6,786 nucleotides of DNA from Spirochaetaceae bacterium (GTDB lineage Bacteria > Spirochaetota > Spirochaetia > SZUA-6 > Fen-1364), in contig PMDT01000052.1 in assembly GCA_003154555.1 (NCBI GenBank), forward strand, positions 1-6,786, given 5' to 3'. Under the pieces are notes generated by a model. That model did no database searches and was not told the origin of the DNA. It worked only from the letters and a program-made list of their open reading frames with translations. This document shows positions 5,293 to 6,786 of this stretch, piece after piece (within the stretch, counting starts at the first letter, position 1; each line of letters begins with the position of its first letter). The position numbers and the translations under genes are program-made.

Positions 5293-6545
5293 CTGATGGA
5301 AACCTCCACGACCGCCTCTTCACCCGCCGGCCGCTCCGGCACCGCGTCAGGCTCGAGGCTGAACCGGATCATCTCCGACGGCTGGACGTGCGAAAGCTTC
5401 TGGCTGCGGGCTTGTCGGCCGCCCACCCGCACGTCCAGGAGCGCGTCGTTTTTCACCACGAGCGCGCGCAGGTAGAAGACATTCTTCCTCCCCGCAGCGC
5501 AGGCATTGGGCACGACGTAACGCACATTCGCCCCGGGCACGACGGGCAGCATCGCGTCCTTCCGCGCCCCGGAAAGCCAGGCCGCCGCGCGCTCCCCGCA
5601 ACGGCGCGCCTCTTCGGTCACGTAGTCGACCAGGTCGTGCACATGAAGGACATTCCCACAGGCGAAGATGCCCGGAGCGCCGGTCATGAGGTCCGCATCC
5701 ACGTGCGGTCCGGATGAGCCTTCGTCGATGGGAACGCCGGCGGCGCGGGAGAGCTCGTTCTCCGGAATCAGGCCGACGGAGAGAAGCACCGTGTCGCATT
5801 CGATGCGGCGCTCCTTGCCGGCATCCGCGCGCCCGTCGGAAAGCGGCGCGATACGCACCGCCTCCACGCGGTCGCGGCCCTCGATGCGGGTCACGACGTG
5901 GCCGAGATGGAGCGGGATCGAATAGTCGTTCAGGCACTGCACGATGTTGCGCGCGCTGCCCGAGGGGTAGGGCTGTATCTCCACGACGGCGAGCACGTCA
6001 CAGCCCACGAGGGTGAGCCGGCGCGCCATGATGAGACCGATGTCCCCTGACCCGACGATCACGACACGCCGGCCCGGGATGCAGCCCTCGATGTTCACCA
6101 GCCGCTGGGCGAGCCCCGCGGTAAGCACGCCGGCGGGCCGGGTCCCCGCGATGGCCACATTGCCCCGATTGCGCTCCCGACATCCCATGGCAAGGACAAC
6201 CGCCCGGGTCGCGAAACGCACGACCCCCTGGTTCTGGGAAAGGGCGATCACCGAACGACCCGTCGGCTCCTCCCCGATTTCCATCACCGTGGTGTTGAGA
6301 AACACCTCGATACCGGCCTCGCGCACGGGACCCACGAAGCGCGCCGCGTACTCGGGGCCCGTGAGATCCTGGCGAAACTCGTGGAGCCCGAATCCACTGT
6401 GGATGCACTGGAGCAGGATACCCCCAAGGAAAGGCTCCCGTTCGACAATGGCGACGGTCGTCCCTGCCGTGCGCAGCGCGAGGGCCGCGGCCAGCCCGGC
6501 GCTCCCTCCCCCGATGACAACGGCGTCAACGTTGCGATGGATCAT
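5289..6545 (-). CDS. FAD/NAD(P)-dependent oxidoreductase (pyridine nucleotide-disulfide reductase-like)
   Basis: The 418-residue flavoprotein has two dinucleotide-binding folds. The N-terminal FAD fold shows VVIGGGSAG (9-17) and the acidic end VAIVERE (31-37). The second fold shows VVIVGSGDIG (161-170), expected for NAD(P)H. The second FAD motif is GIFACGNVL (292-300). A distinctive FLGGILLQCIHSGFGL (39-54), with Cys47, and LTGPEYAARF follow the first fold, as in oxidoreductases found between GlpA-like dehydrogenases and DUF1667 proteins. It probably moves electrons between NAD(H) and the partner flavoprotein; the substrate is unknown. The C-terminal ~90 residues after the FAD motif may form an interface domain. 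The frame extends upstream to 6698, but the Rossmann strand begins right after the ATG at 6545, which overlaps the stop of the preceding gene (ATGA). Only a weak G-rich ribosome site precedes it, so translation is probably coupled. Confidence 0.9.
   Translation of the reverse strand: MIHRNVDAVVIGGGSAGLAAALALRTAGTTVAIVEREPFLGGILLQCIHSGFGLHEFRQDLTGPEYAARFVGPVREAGIEVFLNTTVMEIGEEPTGRSVIALSQNQGVVRFATRAVVLAMGCRERNRGNVAIAGTRPAGVLTAGLAQRLVNIEGCIPGRRVVIVGSGDIGLIMARRLTLVGCDVLAVVEIQPYPSGSARNIVQCLNDYSIPLHLGHVVTRIEGRDRVEAVRIAPLSDGRADAGKERRIECDTVLLSVGLIPENELSRAAGVPIDEGSSGPHVDADLMTGAPGIFACGNVLHVHDLVDYVTEEARRCGERAAAWLSGARKDAMLPVVPGANVRYVVPNACAAGRKNVFYLRALVVKNDALLDVRVGGRQARSQKLSHVQPSEMIRFSLEPDAVPERPAGEEAVVEVSIR
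5303..5307 (-). promoter_or_regulatory. DUF1667 gene ribosome binding site
   Basis: GGAGG on the - strand lies 10 bases before the ATG at 5292, inside the last codons of the oxidoreductase gene. It supports 5292 over the internal ATG at codon 11. Confidence 0.6.
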
Positions 6546-6786
6546 GCGGTGCCCCGCCGCGCGTCCGGCGCACCCCCACCGATCCTGTCGCGCACGATCT
6601 CGCTGCCTGGTCCATGTTTCGTGATGCGATCCAGGGGCAACCCCGTCTCCCGCGAGACGATCTGCATGATGCGATACGTGCAGAACCCGCCCTGGCAACG
6701 CCCCATCCCGGAGCGCGTGTAATACTTGATGCCGTCCAGCGTCGTGTGGCCCTTGCGGACAGCTTCCACCACCTCCGCCTCGGAGA
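6542..6786 (-). CDS. GlpA-like FAD-dependent dehydrogenase, C-terminal BFD-like [2Fe-2S] part (5' end outside window)
   Basis: The frame enters at the right edge and ends at TGA 6544-6542; about 81 codons are visible. The sequence VVEAVRKGHTTLDGIKYYTRSGMGRCQGGFC, seen in pieces as HTTLDGIK and SGMGRCQGGFC, is the second half of a BFD-like [2Fe-2S] domain. Such domains form the C-terminus of GlpA-type glycerol-3-phosphate dehydrogenases and related flavoproteins. The CQGGFC pair (C-x4-C) would supply two cluster ligands; the other two, usually a C-x-C upstream, lie beyond the window. It continues TYRIMQIVSRETGLPLD and ends in a short polar tail. A GTG at 6772 is not the start because the open frame and the domain both continue past it. 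Its stop overlaps the next gene's start (ATGA). Whether the substrate is glycerol-3-phosphate, 2-hydroxyglutarate or another hydroxy acid depends on the missing N-terminal domain. Confidence 0.85.
   Translation of the reverse strand, partial: SEAEVVEAVRKGHTTLDGIKYYTRSGMGRCQGGFCTYRIMQIVSRETGLPLDRITKHGPGSEIVRDRIGGGAPDARRGTA

Noticed and set aside
6546..6698. N-terminal extension of the FAD/NAD oxidoreductase
   Set aside because: It overlaps the BFD-like coding region in another frame and is low-quality sequence. The Rossmann strand begins immediately after the ATG at 6545.

Overview
The window is GC-rich bacterial chromosome, densely packed, with most genes coupled by 4-base start/stop overlaps. 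It is mostly core metabolism. I found no CRISPR array, transposase, tRNA, rRNA or phage gene. The taxon cannot be fixed from the sequence. A GC-rich anaerobe or spirochaete-like bacterium is a loose guess, based on the three-gene GlpA-like / FAD-NAD oxidoreductase / DUF1667 module and the type-II fatty acid synthase proteins.

Layout from left to right. (1) Bases 1-714, + strand: the 3' part of an unrecognised protein gene. Its stop codon sits inside a strong intrinsic terminator hairpin (700-730) that can also serve the fab operon arriving from the other side. (2) Bases 715-850: a non-coding spacer with an imperfect 14-bp repeat and a hairpin that pairs better in the minus-strand transcript. 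(3) Bases 851-3781, - strand: a fatty acid elongation operon transcribed fabD > fabG > fabF. fabD and fabG overlap by ATGA, and fabG and fabF are 10 bases apart. acpP, often found between fabG and fabF, is absent. (4) Bases 3782-3948: an AT-rich divergent promoter region. (5) Bases 3949-4935, + strand: fabH, the initiating ketoacyl-ACP synthase. (6) Bases 4864-6786, - strand: the end of a redox operon made of a GlpA-like flavoprotein (only its C-terminal [2Fe-2S] part is in the window), an FAD/NAD oxidoreductase and a small DUF1667 cysteine protein. The DUF1667 gene runs 72 bases into the 3' end of fabH.

The fab genes form a coherent pathway. FabD loads malonyl onto ACP, FabH makes the first acetoacetyl-ACP, FabF elongates and FabG reduces the ketone. 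All four keep their catalytic residues, although FabD has Phe in place of the usual His beside its nucleophilic Ser. The redox module resembles glycerol-3-phosphate dehydrogenase-type clusters, but its substrate cannot be read from this fragment.

The most interesting signal is the fabD/fabH intergenic region. A perfect 12-base sequence (TTGACCATGCTT) occurs twice in opposite orientation. Each copy begins with a -35-like TTGACC placed 35-39 bases before the first codon of its gene, and neither gene has a Shine-Dalgarno sequence. This suggests a pair of divergent, leaderless or nearly leaderless, possibly co-regulated promoters. Nothing here amounts to a clearly new biological system.
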